This document shows, piece after piece, positions 1-11,895 of a stretch of DNA of 64,000 nt. Location of the stretch: NCBI GenBank assembly GCA_013407085.1, contig JACCGJ010000584.1, positions 120,448-184,447 of the forward strand. The letters run 5' to 3'. A model generated the notes under the pieces. The model saw only the letters and a program-made list of their open reading frames with translations. It was not told the origin of the DNA and did no database searches. The translations under genes were made by a program, and so were the position numbers. This DNA comes from Atriophallophorus winterbourni. Its lineage: Eukaryota > Platyhelminthes > Trematoda > Plagiorchiida > Microphallidae. Each line of letters starts with the position of its first letter. Position 1 is the stretch's first letter.

Positions 1-479
1 GCAGTCAGAATGCCTCTGAAGTGAGCGACATCCACTGCCAAATTCGTTCTTTGTTCTTTTATGTTCCTTTAAGGGTATAAATGGTTTTATAGCTCAGAAT
101 CTAAATGGAGAAAAGTGATTCTCATCACAGAGACAGAGTGATGTCAGATTTTGATAAATTTGTGTATACAGTCAAAACGTAATTTTGTATAATAGGTGAT
201 TGTATCATGCTTCATTATTTTTTATTTTAGTTGTAATATAGAAGCATGCGTTTATAAAATTGACAAACTTAATAATGCTTAAATTATTGATAAGAAACGT
301 ACAATTTGACGAATGAACTCAGTAAATCACTCTGCCACGAAGCATCCCACACATTTTGAATTCGTCAACAAACTTACGATCTATAAGGTACTCATGTAAC
401 TTATCCACACCTTTATAATTCAACCTAATAGTAAAATAGAAATATATAAATTATTCAACATTACTCTTTTAGGCTTGTT
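1..479. other. Unassigned sequence
   Basis: AT-rich sequence with no convincing reading frame, repeat or RNA gene. Its right edge meets the presumed 3' end of the minus-strand RTE-like element. Confidence 0.4.
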
Positions 480-559
480 GTTGGCCTCCGTCGGTCAATG
501 TCAACCATGGATATAATTCACATCGCATGAATTTCATGTTTTGCAACTTTTTGAATAAC

Positions 560-2850
560 TAAACAGTCTGATCCGGGAGAAACAATCTCTCCCGCAGCGC
601 TTGCAACGATAGTCAGAACTCTGTTGTATTGCATCAGTTACACGCCGGCGGCGTCATCTGCGTTCAGCAGCCAGGAGATGTATTTGCTCCTTCCCGGCTT
701 GCAGTCGACGCTTTGCGCAATGCCTCCAAAGTGAGTGGTCAAGAGCAAGTTCTGCCCAGCTTGCGGGGTCAACGTCAAGAGCTTTCATATCTCTTTTGCA
801 AACATCTTTGTACCGCGAGTGCGGTCTGCCCAATGGTCGACTTCCTAATTACAACTCACCGTAGAGTAGATCTTTCGGAATACGACCATTTTCCATTCTA
901 TAGACATGACCAATACACCGCAGGCGGTGCTGACCTAATAGGGTGAACATGCTCTGTAGACCAGCTTTTGAAAGCACTTCAGCGTTAGTCACTCTGTCCA
1001 TCCACGATATGTTCAAGATACGACGGATGCTTCGTTGATGGAAAGCATTCAGATTCCGTTCGTGTCTTGCGTGGGGGGTCCAGGTTTCACTGCCGTATAG
1101 TAAAGCATTTAGTACGCACGCGCTGTATACCATCATCTCTGATTTTACAGTCAGCTTGCGGTTACCCCAAACACGAGAGTTTAATCGGGACAAAATGACA
1201 GCTGCTCTGCCAATCCGCTTATCAATCTCCGTGTTAAGCGAGAGGTTATCCGCAATGGTTGAACCAAGATATGTGAAATGATGTACTGGTTCGAGCTGAC
1301 AGTTTACAACAGTGATGATTGGTGGTGATACAGTCCCTTGACCAAGGACTTTGGTCTTGCTCATGCTGATTGTTACAACAAAGTCTTTGCATGCCGACGA
1401 AAAACAGTCCATTAGCGACTGTAGGTTCTCTTGAGAGTGAGCATTAAAGGCTGCATTGTCGGCAAACAACAGGTCACAGATAATCACATCCCGTACTTTG
1501 GTTTGTGCTCTCAACCGGTTCAGGTTGAAAAGCTTGCCATCACTTCGCGTATGTAGATGCCTTCTGTTCTCGTCCTAAAAGCGTGCTCCAGAAGCAGAGC
1601 AAAGAAAATGCTGAACAGCGTGGGAGCAAGAACACACACTTGTTTGACGCCTCGGTGAATTTCAAATGCTTCTGAACTGCAACCGTTAAAATGGACTGAG
1701 CCTTTCATGCCTGAGTGGAACGAAATTACGAGTCTGAGCAGCCTTGGGGGCAGCCTATCAGATCAAGCATTTTAAAAAGACCCTCCCTGCTGACGTAGTC
1801 GAAGGCCTTAGTTAAATCAATAAAAACAGCCTATAATGGCATACGCTGTTCCCGACACTTTTCTTGAAGTTGTTTCAGGTAGAAGATCATGTCAACGGTT
1901 GATCATCCCTTGCGGAAGCCACATTGAGATTCAGAGTAAATTTTATCAGCTAAAACTTGCAGCCGGATCTGTAAGACTTTAGCAAACAATTTGCCTACAA
2001 CATTTAGAAGGGAGATTCCTCTGTCATTGTTGCAGTCGCCTCTGTCACCCTTATTCTTAAACAGCGTGATGATCTTTGTGTCTCGCATCTCTTGTGGGAC
2101 ACTTCCCTCCTGCAAGCACTAAAGAAGCAAATGGTGAAGAGGCTGTAATAATGCTGCTCTACCGCTTTTAATGAGCTCAGGTGGAATTCCGTCGTCACCA
2201 GTGGCCTTCCCATTCACTAAGCGGTCGATTGCCTTATTGAGCTCATCAAGAGTAGGAGGGGTATCTAGATATTCCATGGTCGGCAACCGTTCGACATTTT
2301 CAAGTGCATGCGGTAGAACCGTACTGTCCCTAGAGTAGAGGGAGGAGAAGTGCTCTACCCATCTTTCCATCTGTTGAGTTTTGTCGACAATCGGCTTACC
2401 AGATAAAGACTTAATGGGAGCCGTTTTAAGTTTGATTGGACCAATGGCTCTCTTGATCCCATCATACATACCGTGAAAATTTCCGGCATCCGCAGCTTTT
2501 TGGATATTGAGGCTAACTTCAGTCCAATAGTCGTTTGCACATCGCCTTGCAGTCTGTTGGACCTTATTTCTAGCTGCTCTTAGAAGACGTAAGTTTTCAT
2601 CTGTTGGCATACCTTTGAACCTCAAGAATGCTGAGCGTTTCTCATCCAGCACAGCAGTCATCTCAGAAGCGTTTGCTTCGAACCAGTCGCTCGTTCGAGC
2701 TTTCTTCGGACCGAAAGTGGAAAGTGCGACTCGGCATATGCAGCTTTTTATCAATTCCCAGTTTTCTGAAGCAGATTCAAGTGGGGTTGTCTTGTTGAAC
2801 TCGTCCGTGAAAGCTTTTGCGAATCTCGCAGTTAGATTAGGTTCGCACAT
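560..2850 (-). pseudogene. Reverse transcriptase remnant of RTE-like element
   Basis: Successive pieces on the minus strand read GDDGIPPELIKSG (2119-2850), ISLLNVVGKLFAKVL and SQCGFRKG (1903-2115), FIDLTKAFDYVSREG (about 1775-1845), GVKQVCVLAPTLF (1520-1708) and LLFADNAAF followed by KTKVLGQG, FTYLGST and LLYGSETWT (849-1514). Coding similarity continues past the stop near 849 in another frame (RYKDVCKRDMKALDVDP) to the Cys motif at about 560-620. The catalytic FADD reads FADN and the usual GVKQGC reads GVKQVC, so it is dead in addition to its frameshifts. Confidence 0.85.
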
Positions 2851-2991
2851 GCGAGTGACGTCTATCCTAGGCTTAGGCAGACAATTTGGTGCGGTGAAAT
2901 CTCGTGTGGGGGAGCTTCAGTTTTGCACAGACCAGTGAATGATCAGTGTCGCAGTCTGCGCTTTGATATGATCTGGTGAGGAGCACGCTTC

Positions 2992-3846
2992 CTATATTAG
3001 TACGTTTAACAAGAATAAGATCAAGCTGATGCCAATGCTTAGAGCGAGGATGTTTCCAAGAGACTTTATGCTGTGGTTTTGTTTGAAAGAAGTGTTACTG
3101 ACACAAAGATTGAACTGTGTGCACAATTCTAAAAGGCGTTGCCCATTTTCATTGGTTTTACCTACACCGAACCTTCCGAGACAGTTTTGCCAAGACTCGT
3201 AATCTGCACCAACTCTGGCATCGAAATCACCCAATACCACTACACAGTTTTTCTGTGCCTCTTTGTTCAGGTCGGCTGTGAGGTTATGATAAGAAGCGTC
3301 TTTTTCAGCAGGCGTTGCAGAGAGCGTCGGTGCATAAACGTTGACCAACGTAATGGTACCCGTAATGCACCTCAGATTTAAAGTCCAAATCCGTTCGCTC
3401 CCGCTGCTGCTCGGTTCTGTTGCTTTTAATATGTCGTTTCGTACGGCAAACCCAAATCCATGCAGTCGAGGCTCATCGGAACCTCTTCCTTTCCAAAAGA
3501 ATGTGTAATCCCTTTCTGTTAGCTAACCAGTGTCTGGTAAGCGCGTCTCTTGTAGGGCAGCCACGTCGACATTCAGCCTTTTTAGCTCGTTGTTAATCAC
3601 GGCGGACTTTCTAACGCCTCTGATATTCGAGACGTCGTCATGAAATCCTGGAAGCATGGACCAGACGTTCCAGGTTTCAAGTTTCAGAACTGTTATTTGT
3701 TGTTTGGTATTTCGATTCGCTGATGCGGAAAAATACAGTCGGTTGATTCCTAATCCCCATGCATTCAATGAGGATAGCAGACCGTGGCGAGACGGTACCT
3801 TATTGACTGGGGGCTGCCCAGCTTGAGGCGGGCGGTAGCCGTCCAA
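2992..3846 (-). pseudogene. Endonuclease domain remnant of RTE-like element
   Basis: The N-terminal piece (3523-3846) carries ETWNVWSM and VDVAALQETRLPDTG, the first motifs of apurinic-type retrotransposon endonucleases. The second piece (2992-3348) reads VNVYAP, VVLGDFDARVG and NGQRLLELC. A frame break separates them. The usual GDFN motif reads GDFD, so a catalytic-site Asn is lost. In an active element this domain nicks the target DNA to prime reverse transcription. Here it is a broken relic. Confidence 0.8.
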
Positions 3847-4520
3847 TGAGACCTGAAAGTCTCTCCCACCGTCGAAAGCAGCCCCAGGCGGTTAGCTCTA
3901 CGCCAGTCGAGCCATAGCTTTTAACCGGTATCTGCTGCTTCCCGTGTTAATTTTCAAAGAAGCGGAATAGAGTGTCCTCTCCATTGGTGCGTTGTGATGT
4001 ACGCCAGGGCAGTTCAATATGGAGAACTAGCTGTTGCCCATGCAGCAAGTGCTCCCTCTCCACGGCACCACTGGAACCAAAGTAACAGCTAGGCTGATAC
4101 GTTTGGACAACGATGCCGTCGCAGAAGCTGGCAGGACGAAGTTGAATAAACTTCGGTCTGCCTAACGGGACTCCGGCGCCGGATTTTTCCTCGAGGTTGA
4201 CTCCTGAAGCCTTTTCCATAAATGGATGTAGCCACAAGGCAGTGAAGGTTTTAGATAAGGGTTTTCCTTCCCCTAGGTGGGCCGCCTTTGTGGACTAACG
4301 AGCTCCACCTGCCGAAGCATGCTGGTTTTGAGGCGCCAGTCAGCCGCCTTCGCCCTTTCTCCTGTCAGTAGAAGCAGTTTTGCCGGGTCACACAGGACCA
4401 CGCGTGCAGGCCAGGAGCTGGACTTGGTTGTCAGAGGCTATATGAGACGAAGGATATTGGAGCATTTTTGGAATTGAGAGCTTATCCCCAAAACCGCCCC
4501 GGCCGTGACAACCTTGAAAC

Positions 4521-5552
4521 CTTGGAATATCAAACAATATTATAGAGAAAGATATATGCAACTGAAGATCGATCCCATATGGTTTCGCAGACTCAAGCAT
4601 AATCTCATCTTATTCTTCAAAATACTGTCAACGGATAATATAGAAATAAGTTCAAATTTTCACATATGGCATAATTTTAAGTATAACTTCAGAAACAGTG
4701 AAAAACTAATAATTTATCATTGTTTCGTACAAAAGTAAGGAACAATTTTTACTTGACTAAATGTGCTAAACTGTGGAATCTTCTTCCAAAATATAAGACT
4801 CAGCTCCTTTTTATAGGAGTACAAGTCACATCTGGCTTCATTCCTAACCATAGAAAAAAAATTCGCGATCTGCTTAACTTAGATGTTTTACCTGATGATT
4901 TATATAATAATGGCATTCCTTTGTATTGATATTACATAAATTTTCATAACGTTCGAAAAAACATTATCTCGCATTAGAGTATTTACTTCACAGCGTAATT
5001 GCTCAATCCGCACCCAAATAAAACTGGCCCACAGGAGACCTCACTTCGCCTAGCGGAGAAGAAAACGGTTCATATTCAGGATAGATCAATCTCTTTCGAA
5101 CAAACAAAATGAAAAAGTTTGGAAATCTACAACAGAGTTCTTCACGCATTCTCGATCGACATTATCCGTTGAACATCAGTGCTGTATGGAACATTCATTG
5201 ACTTTTTCTCACAACGCCAGTGTTTTTGTATAATATCGGATCACGTAAAGTTTATCTGAACGCAACTTGCAAATACTGTTAATTTTATATTTATTGAAAG
5301 TTAAATTCTGCTGAAGAAATGACCTTGAAAATGTTTTTTCGCAAATGTAGATACTACAATCTAGTTGTACAAAACTTTAGGAAAGTTTTGATCATGATTA
5401 ACATGTCTTGAATTTCCAAGAATGAAATTAATATATTCATTTATTATTTAGAAGTGTATGTGATAATTATACTGTTGACCACCAATGACAACTAGGCTAG
5501 TGATTTCATACACCACACATTGTTCACACATATTATTGCATTGTTTCCTGAA
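4521..5552. other. Intergenic, with a possible retroelement tail
   Basis: Mostly AT-rich and unassigned. A stretch at about 4720-4929 (+) reads NNFYLTKCAKLWNLLPK, which resembles the C-terminal end of CR1-like RT proteins (S-RVVNLWNSLPE type). It is too short and diverged for a firm call. Confidence 0.35.
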
Positions 5553-5757
5553 TAGCTGACCTCTCACCGTGCTGGTGAAGAGAAACCCTACCTTACTTTC
5601 CAGTTATTCGGAAGCAGGAACGTGTGAAAAGTACGAACTGTATACTCGATATCGAAGTGCCGGGTGCTCAACCGCATACCGTCGAAGGAAATCTGGGCGC
5701 GTGATTGGCTTTTAGCCACCTTCAGCCCTGTGCAACTTGAACTTGAACTTGACAGTA
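5553..5757 (+). mobile_element. CR1-like 3' terminus only (severely 5'-truncated copy)
   Basis: Begins with CTCTCACCGTGCTGGTGAAG, shared with the 3' UTR of the CR1-like A copies near 42421 and 44782. Ends with the diagnostic CTGTGCAACTTGAACTTGAAC tandem tail. Only the last 200 bp or so of an element remain. The next CR1-like copy starts about 20 bp after the tail. Confidence 0.7.
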
Positions 5758-5777
5758 AGCGCTTCTGCTGATAATAC

Positions 5778-6652
5778 CATTTTTCAGAACTAATTGAACA
5801 AATTGCTTGATTGGACGGTAAAATGGCAGCTTCCTGTAAACCGACAGAAATGCGCTGTAATGCTTTTAGGGCCAAGCACGCCTGAAGGTGCGTACTTCCT
5901 CGGGCATCATCAACTGAAGTGGGTTGATACTGAACGTGACCTGGGTACAATTGTGACTCGGACGCTTAAATCGAAGGAGGATACGAACAAAAAAGCTGCT
6001 GCTGCAAACCGCGCATGGTGGGCTATTAGTCGGTCTTTTTCGGTGATTACTCCACAAATGTTTCGCATTCTTTATTCCACATACGCGAGACCAGTTTTGG
6101 AATATGGTTTGCCAGCCACCTATCCTCAAACTAAGGGAGAACGTGACCAGTTGGAAAAATTGCAAAGGCGGGCGACGAAACGAGTACAAGGATTGAAATC
6201 AATTCCTTATGTGGGGAGAGTTCAACGCCTCAACCTCATGTCGCTCAGTATTCGGCGTGTGCGCTACGACCTGCTGCTAACTCGTCGCATATTACTGGGA
6301 GCTTATGGTGACGAGCTGCGCGAGTTTTTCCCTCTCGTGACGGACTCAAGAACCCGTGGCCATGCTCTGAAGCTTCAAAAGCGAAGGACACTACGCCTAC
6401 CTCAGGGATTCACGCTCTCAACAAGAATTGTTAACTTGTGGAATGCGCTTCCGGAAGAGGTTATCTCAGCGAGCTCTGAAAACCAATTCAAGCAACTTTT
6501 GGATAAGGTGTTGCCTGTAATCACGGCGAAGCTGAACAACACTGGACAGGATTTCTTCAACTGAAGTTCTCCTGGACTAGGTTGCTGATATAAAGAGATG
6601 CGGCTTACAAGGGCTTGACCCCCTGTCGTCTATCAAGAAGAAGAAGAAGACT
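5778..6652 (+). mobile_element. 5'-truncated CR1-like element, RT C-terminus
   Basis: The 5794-6564 frame (256 codons) encodes the end of a CR1-like RT: LNKLLDWTVKWQLPVN, ERDLGTIV, RPVLEYGLPA, LEKLQRRATKRV, SRTRGHALKL and STRIVNLWNALPEEV. One in-frame TAA lies just upstream (near 5791), so coding continues a little further left. The 3' end is an (AAG)n tail at about 6638-6652. The catalytic RT motifs are missing through 5' truncation. The (AAG)n tail marks it as a different subfamily from the AACTG-tailed copies. Confidence 0.85.
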
Positions 6653-6799
6653 GTTTATTCATCTATTCATTTATAATACGCCACTAATCAATTATTTGCG
6701 CAATATTCGGAAATAGTTTGGGATCATTTGCTAATTATGATTGCTAGTTCTGAGTTTAGTAAAGGTTAGATTATTTAAATACTACATAGTATCTGCTTT

Positions 6800-8113
6800 G
6801 TGCAACCTGAACTTGAACTAGAACTGCTGCATATATCCGGACGATGTCAAATTCATCGGACCAATAATCACTGTGATCTGTTGAGAATAAGTGCACCTTC
6901 AAATCGCACACTGTACAAACTGCAATTGCGCAGCCTTTCATGCTGTTACACAAATTCTGCTGGTTTTATGAGCAAACTCCCGGAACTCCGTTACCGCCAC
7001 TCCCTTTGTGCATGGGACCTAATAGCCGTCACTGAGACTTGGTTATCGAGCACAGTTCTTAATGCGGAACTCACCCTCCCCATTATGTCTTTACTTCGTC
7101 GGGATCGTGCAACAAGAGGAGGTAGTGTCCTGCTTTATTATCATGAATCACTTCGTTGCGAACCATTAAGCGACCCTGCGTTATGTGACTCTGATGTTCT
7201 ATGGTGCCAAATGTCACTCAAACACGACAGTCTTCTCCTGATTGCGGTTGTTTATAGACCACTCAGTAGCCATGCACAGCTTGATTCCTTCCTTATCTCT
7301 TCACTTCGGCACGCTCTAAATAAACGATTTTCCCACATCCTAATAATGGGAGACTTCAATTGTCCTAGATTTTGTGGAGACCTTGTTTCTCAACCGTTTG
7401 CCGCTGAACTGTCTGACTTACTAGCAGACTATCCATTGTAAAACCACGTTCGTGAAGCAACTCGGTTTCGGGACATGAATGCACCATCCATTCTAGACTT
7501 TATCATCACAAATGAAGAGTTATTGATTGAGAATCTTTCATTTACCCCTCCTCTCAACCATAGTGACCATGTTGTTTTGACATTCACTTTCGTTATATTC
7601 ATGGACTACTTTAATGAAACTCGTTGGATTACCGACATAGGATTGTTCCACGAACTTGTTGCTGCCAATTCGTGGGACTTCTCAATGTCTGACAAGATCG
7701 ATGTTGCTTGGACCACGTTTCACACTCACTGGCACGCTTTGCTGCGCGCTGCCAGCCACGAAAAGCCTTTTCATCATACGAAACCGGGCTCATTCCTTCA
7801 CAGCCGAACGAAAAAAGCCATAGCACAGCGAAGCCTGGCATGGCGATGTTATCGGACAGGAAGAAACAAAAATGACTGGGAAAACTACAGGTCATTGCGA
7901 AAGTATTGTACATACCTCAGCCTCCAAGACAAAACTCAATATGAATTGCATATATCCAACAAGTTTATGGAGAACCCAAAAAGCTTGTTCCAGTTTGTGA
8001 ACCAGACGCGTGGTCAAACTAGGAATTCCATCCCTAGTCAGCGCACACGGCCTCACATCGACCGCCTCGAGAGCTGCAACTGTGCTGTCGCAACAATACG
8101 CTCCTATTTTTAA
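6800..8113 (+). pseudogene. CR1-like endonuclease remnant
   Basis: Endonuclease motifs appear in order: YTNSAGFMSKLPEL, LIAVTETWL, RGGSVLLYY, VVYRPLS, IMGDFNCP, then after one in-frame TAA (7439-7441) SILDFIITNEE and LNHSDHVVLTF. The TAA sits where the intact relative at 61320 reads a Tyr (IPLYNHI), so a single base change probably created it. The same frame then runs through the linker (SLAWRCYRTGRNKNDWENYRSL) until a frame change near 8030. Confidence 0.8.
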
Positions 8114-8218
8114 CCCTACATATCCCGCGAAACTTACCCACATTTCTTTTCCTTCGCACGACGTGCAAGAGATGCCGGAAATAAAGTTCACCCCTGAGGC
8201 AGTTCATCAGAAGATTCT

Positions 8219-9601
8219 ATGTCTGCGACGGTACTCCTCGCCAGGACTCGACGGCATCCATCCCAAAGTAGCCGCAGCACATATATCTCCTTTACTTACT
8301 TTCAACGTTGTTTGGACTCGGCTACCATTCCACAAGCCTGGAAGAAAGGTGTTGTAAGCCCTATATTTAAAGGCGGTAGCCGGTCTGATCCTGCAAATTA
8401 TCGCTCCATCGTGCTGTTATCAGTAATTTCTAAAGTCATGGAAAGCATTGTCTCTGACCGCATTGTCTCACATTTCGGAACGAATCAGATTTTAATCAAG
8501 CAGCAACACGGTTTTCGGGCCAAACGTTCGTGCACCTCTAATTTGCTTCTCGCACGAGATGAATGGACGAAATCTGTCGACGAAGGCACTGGTGTTGATG
8601 CTATCTTTTTGGATTTCTCCAAGACATTCGACCGTGTGCATCACGACATCCTTCTCCTTAAACTCGCTTCCTACGGCGTTGGATCATCCCTCGTATCATG
8701 GATGAAATACTCCCTATGCGATCGCTCTCTCTGTGTTCGTGTGCGCGACTGCTACTCAGCCCCCTTTCCAATCAAGTGTGGTTTGCCGCAAGGTTCGGTT
8801 CTTGGTCCAAGACTCTTCATTATCTTACAAGACGACTTAGATCGCCTACATTGTTGGTCCTCACGAAACTATTTTCCATTCAACGCATCCAAGTGCAGCG
8901 TTCTCCCCATCCGTCACTCAGCTTGTTTTACCTACCGTTTGGGGCAAACAACACTTCAACGCGTTCAACAAGAAAAGGATCTTGGACTTATCATTCAGCA
9001 AGACCTTGGTTGCACAACACAATGCAAACGCGCAGCAGCTGCAGCCAACCGCAACACCGGCCTACTTCGCCGCGCCCTCGGCAAGTTCGACCGGTTTCTC
9101 TTTCCGACTCTGTTGAACATTTCTATCCGGCCACACTTGGAATACGCAGTGCAGGCTTGGCGGCCGTGGCTGTGTAAGGACATGTCACTCCTCGAAAACG
9201 ACCAACGGCGTGCGACAAAGCTCGTCCGCAGTATGCGCCACTTGCCATACGAGGAGAGATTACGCCGTTTAAACACATACTCCGTTATGTACCGTCTTCT
9301 CCGTGGAGACATGATACTTACATACCGGATACTGAGCGACCCCTCCCATCCATGCAGCTCCCTGCTCGTCCCATCCATCAGCACAAATCTCCGAGGACAT
9401 GGACTTAAATTGCTACATCAGCAAAGCCGACTTGTATGTCGCCGCAGGTTTTTCTCGGTGCGAGTCTGCAGTTCCTGGAATGCTTTTCCATGCAAGCTTT
9501 TTGAATCCACTTCTTTCGGTTCTTTCAAAGGTCTCTTCGATTCCCACCTCCATGAAATCCCCCACTCCCAAGACACTAATACCCCATCGTGGCAACGGTA
9601 A
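8219..9601 (+). pseudogene. CR1-like reverse transcriptase lacking the FADD box
   Basis: An open frame of 460 codons. True similarity starts at about 8320 with IPQAWKKGVVSPIFKGG, then NYRSIVLLSVISKVMES, QQHGFRAKRSC, IFLDFSKTFDRVHHDILL, CGLPQGSVLGPRLFIIL and DDLDRLHCWSSRN. The segment between LFIIL and DDLDRLHCW, which in relatives carries the (F/Y)ADD catalytic motif and about 30-40 residues, is absent without breaking the frame. The C-terminal part is normal: EKDLGLII, RPHLEYAVQAW, NDQRRATKLV, RGHGLKLLHQ. The protein could not be an active polymerase. Confidence 0.85.
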
Positions 9602-9964
9602 GTCATCTTTCTGTGCCAATTGCATTTTCGTCACTACCCCTCTAACACTTCTCCAGTTTCATTGCTCTTCCAGATCCTAGTATCAGAAGTCCGAGCGCAC
9701 GCAGTCTCAGCTGACCCTGTTCCGGAAGATGTGGTGGGTAGCGGTGTCCCGGGTTGACGCCCTACCTGTCCAAATGCCACAAAAATACACTGATTGTGCA
9801 GGCTAACGCGAATGTGGCCCGCTATAAGGCCTTGGAAACTCGAACATTTTACTATTCCTCTCTTTTCGATCCACCGCACAATCCACCCTGCGGTTTGTAC
9901 ATGCTCTCCGCTTTTTATACCGTAATAAACTATTGATCTATTGAACTATTGAAAAGTTCATTAA

Positions 9965-10680
9965 ATAGTCACAGGATTTGGATCATCATCTGAACTATTG
10001 TAAATGTCATCTTTTGTCTGCAGCAGTCGACAAAATTAGAGTAACCCTAAATACACGGAAGCTCGATTAAAAATCTATTCAGAGGGTTAATGATTTGTGT
10101 ATAGTCGTAACAGCTTCATTCAAATGGGCTGCGCAATATGCCTTAGCTTTACATTAAGCTACAGTAGAATTCTTTAAGGTTAAATGTGATCTGCATATGA
10201 AACAACCGAAGTTTTTATCCCTTTATATTCGGCAATTGTAAGTCCTCATTTAGAATAATGCGTGCAACCCTGAATCCCTTTTTACCGAAAGCCATATAAC
10301 AAGTAGAGAGGATCCGACGTCTGGCTAACAAAATGGTTTAAGGAATTTCTAAGAAACCCTACAAGGAACGTATAATTTCTCTAATTCTCTCCTCACTTTG
10401 GCGTTGGCAGCTACGGAGCGACCCAATAGAATCTTTTAAAATCTTGAAAGGCCTGGGCGACGAGGGTTTTCAAAACATGTTCTCTCTTGCGATCGCCCGA
10501 TCAACTATAGGGTATACAATGAAACTCGCCAAATACCAGAATCGTCTGAAACTTAGCCATCGCTTATTTAGTGAAAAAGTTCCAAGCTTCTGGAATGAGC
10601 TGCTTGAGGACAAAATCGCTTGCATATCTGCAGGTGCGTCCAAAATTGTTTGGGATTCATCGTAGCATGAGCTTCTCTCT
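9965..10680 (+). mobile_element. Degenerate CR1-like fragment
   Basis: The 3' part (10444-10665) reads MKLAKYQNRLKLSHRLFSEKVPSFWNELLEDK, the C-terminal end of a CR1-like RT, with many stops upstream. The leading stretch TGTCTGCAGCAGT and neighbours recurs at about 46440-46475, so the two loci are old copies of one family. Confidence 0.65.
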
Positions 10681-10714
10681 GACTTTTTCGCTGAATATGC
10701 AGGTCGCCTGTCGA

Positions 10715-11330
10715 TAGAGTCAGCATGAAAATATTATTCATTTTTCATGACCATAATTTCCTGATTTCCAGCATACACCTACATGGGTAAGTTTCTTCCT
10801 CCAATATCCGGTCAGAAAGGATCAGATCGCCTCGGATGGGATGGTAGTTAGTAGAGAACAATGATAGAGTTTTAAAACGTCCCTTGTAACTTAGGAAGCT
10901 ACGCCCCTTGATAAGCTTTGTAGAACCTCTCTGTAGCTGTTTTAAGGCGTGCTGGTCACGTTTCAACTACGGGTTCTAGACTGAGACAGCATTCTCCAAG
11001 TTTGGCCTGAGGTACGCCTGAAGAAAAAAAGAGAAAGACATGTGGCTCGATTGTTCCGAACGCACGCTTTCAAAGCCCAATTTTCGATTTGTCATGGTTA
11101 GAGCTGTAATACACTAAGCAAAAGCCCAAGAAATTTTGTGTCATTGGGCTTACTTGCTCCTGGCTTGGAGGAATCTAAGTAAATGACGTCCACACCCTGA
11201 ACTTCATCAGCAGCTTTAAACCAGCAGTCTTTGGCTTGAAGGTACCGGAATTCTCTCTAAGAAATACATGTTGTTCTGAAGCGATAATATAGGAACGATC
11301 CACGATACAAATGTACTCTAGTTGTCGATT
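10715..11330 (-). mobile_element. Degenerate CR1-like fragment, minus strand
   Basis: 10745-10966 on the minus strand reads DQHALKQLQRGSTKLIKG, FLSYKGRFKTLSLFSTNYHPIRGDLILSDRILEEE, a CR1-like RT C-terminus. Similarity continues upstream (LRPNLENAV) with frame breaks. Tail-to-tail orientation with the plus-strand fragment before it shows two separate insertions. Confidence 0.65.
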
Positions 11331-11895
11331 GTTAGCTAGCGGACACTTAAATCGACTGAAATCATACTTTCGCTCACTTTTTCATGCCATTGTTGAAAAT
11401 ATAATCTTTATCGGATGTGTGCAGGATTTGCGCAACACGTTTTTAACTTGCTTACGTATAGACGAAATTCAACTGCCATATTGACGACCAACCACTTTTA
11501 TTGACACTTACAATATGTTGCTAATCAGTCAACCATATGCGGTGCAACTTACGTTGCTCCATCTAGTTTGCTGTATTGCAATGACGCTTTTATCTTCCCC
11601 TTCCATTTTGTTCAGTTTTGTATTCAAGTGCTCTTGTTATTGTATAACCCGCTATATTTTATGCGCAATATGCAATCGTGCAGCACTCATGTGCTATGCA
11701 GCTAACACTGTTCAGCAATGGAAGAAAATATTCGTAGCTCAGGGTGTGAATGATGTTCAACTTGTGTTCGCCGAATTTGCGTAGTTGTTGTTGGACGTTT
11801 CGTCATCAGGCTAGATGACATCAGCAAAACTTCTTTCGAAGTGTCTTGTAGTTGGAATTATTTGGTTATTATACGGCTTGTCTGTCCGTTCGCCA

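Larger units (their letters stand above)
480..4520 (-). mobile_element. Decayed RTE-like non-LTR retrotransposon
   Basis: A nearly full-length APE-type non-LTR element on the minus strand, 5' end near 4520 and 3' end near 480. In order it holds a 5' leader (about 3850-4520), an endonuclease, a reverse transcriptase and a C-terminal Cys motif (YRCKRCGRDCFSRI, around 560-620). The coding part is split by several frameshifts and stops. The leader is shared with the 526-bp insertion at 25971-26496 and with weaker copies near 18441-18730 and 48071-48400. The clade is inferred from the RT style (NxRGISLLNVVGK, LLYGSETWT); RTE-like is my best guess, not a proven assignment. Confidence 0.8.
6786..9957 (+). 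mobile_element. CR1-like non-LTR element, nearly full ORF2, defective
   Basis: Runs from a CTTGAAC-type tail relic at about 6800 to a tail near 9957 made of AATAAACTATTGATCTATTGAAC. It encodes an endonuclease (about 6941-7620) and reverse transcriptase (about 8010-9601). There is an in-frame stop at 7439-7441 and frame changes near 8030 and 8320. The tail motif is ATTGA-like, unlike the AACTG tail of the copies at 40-45 kb. Confidence 0.85.
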
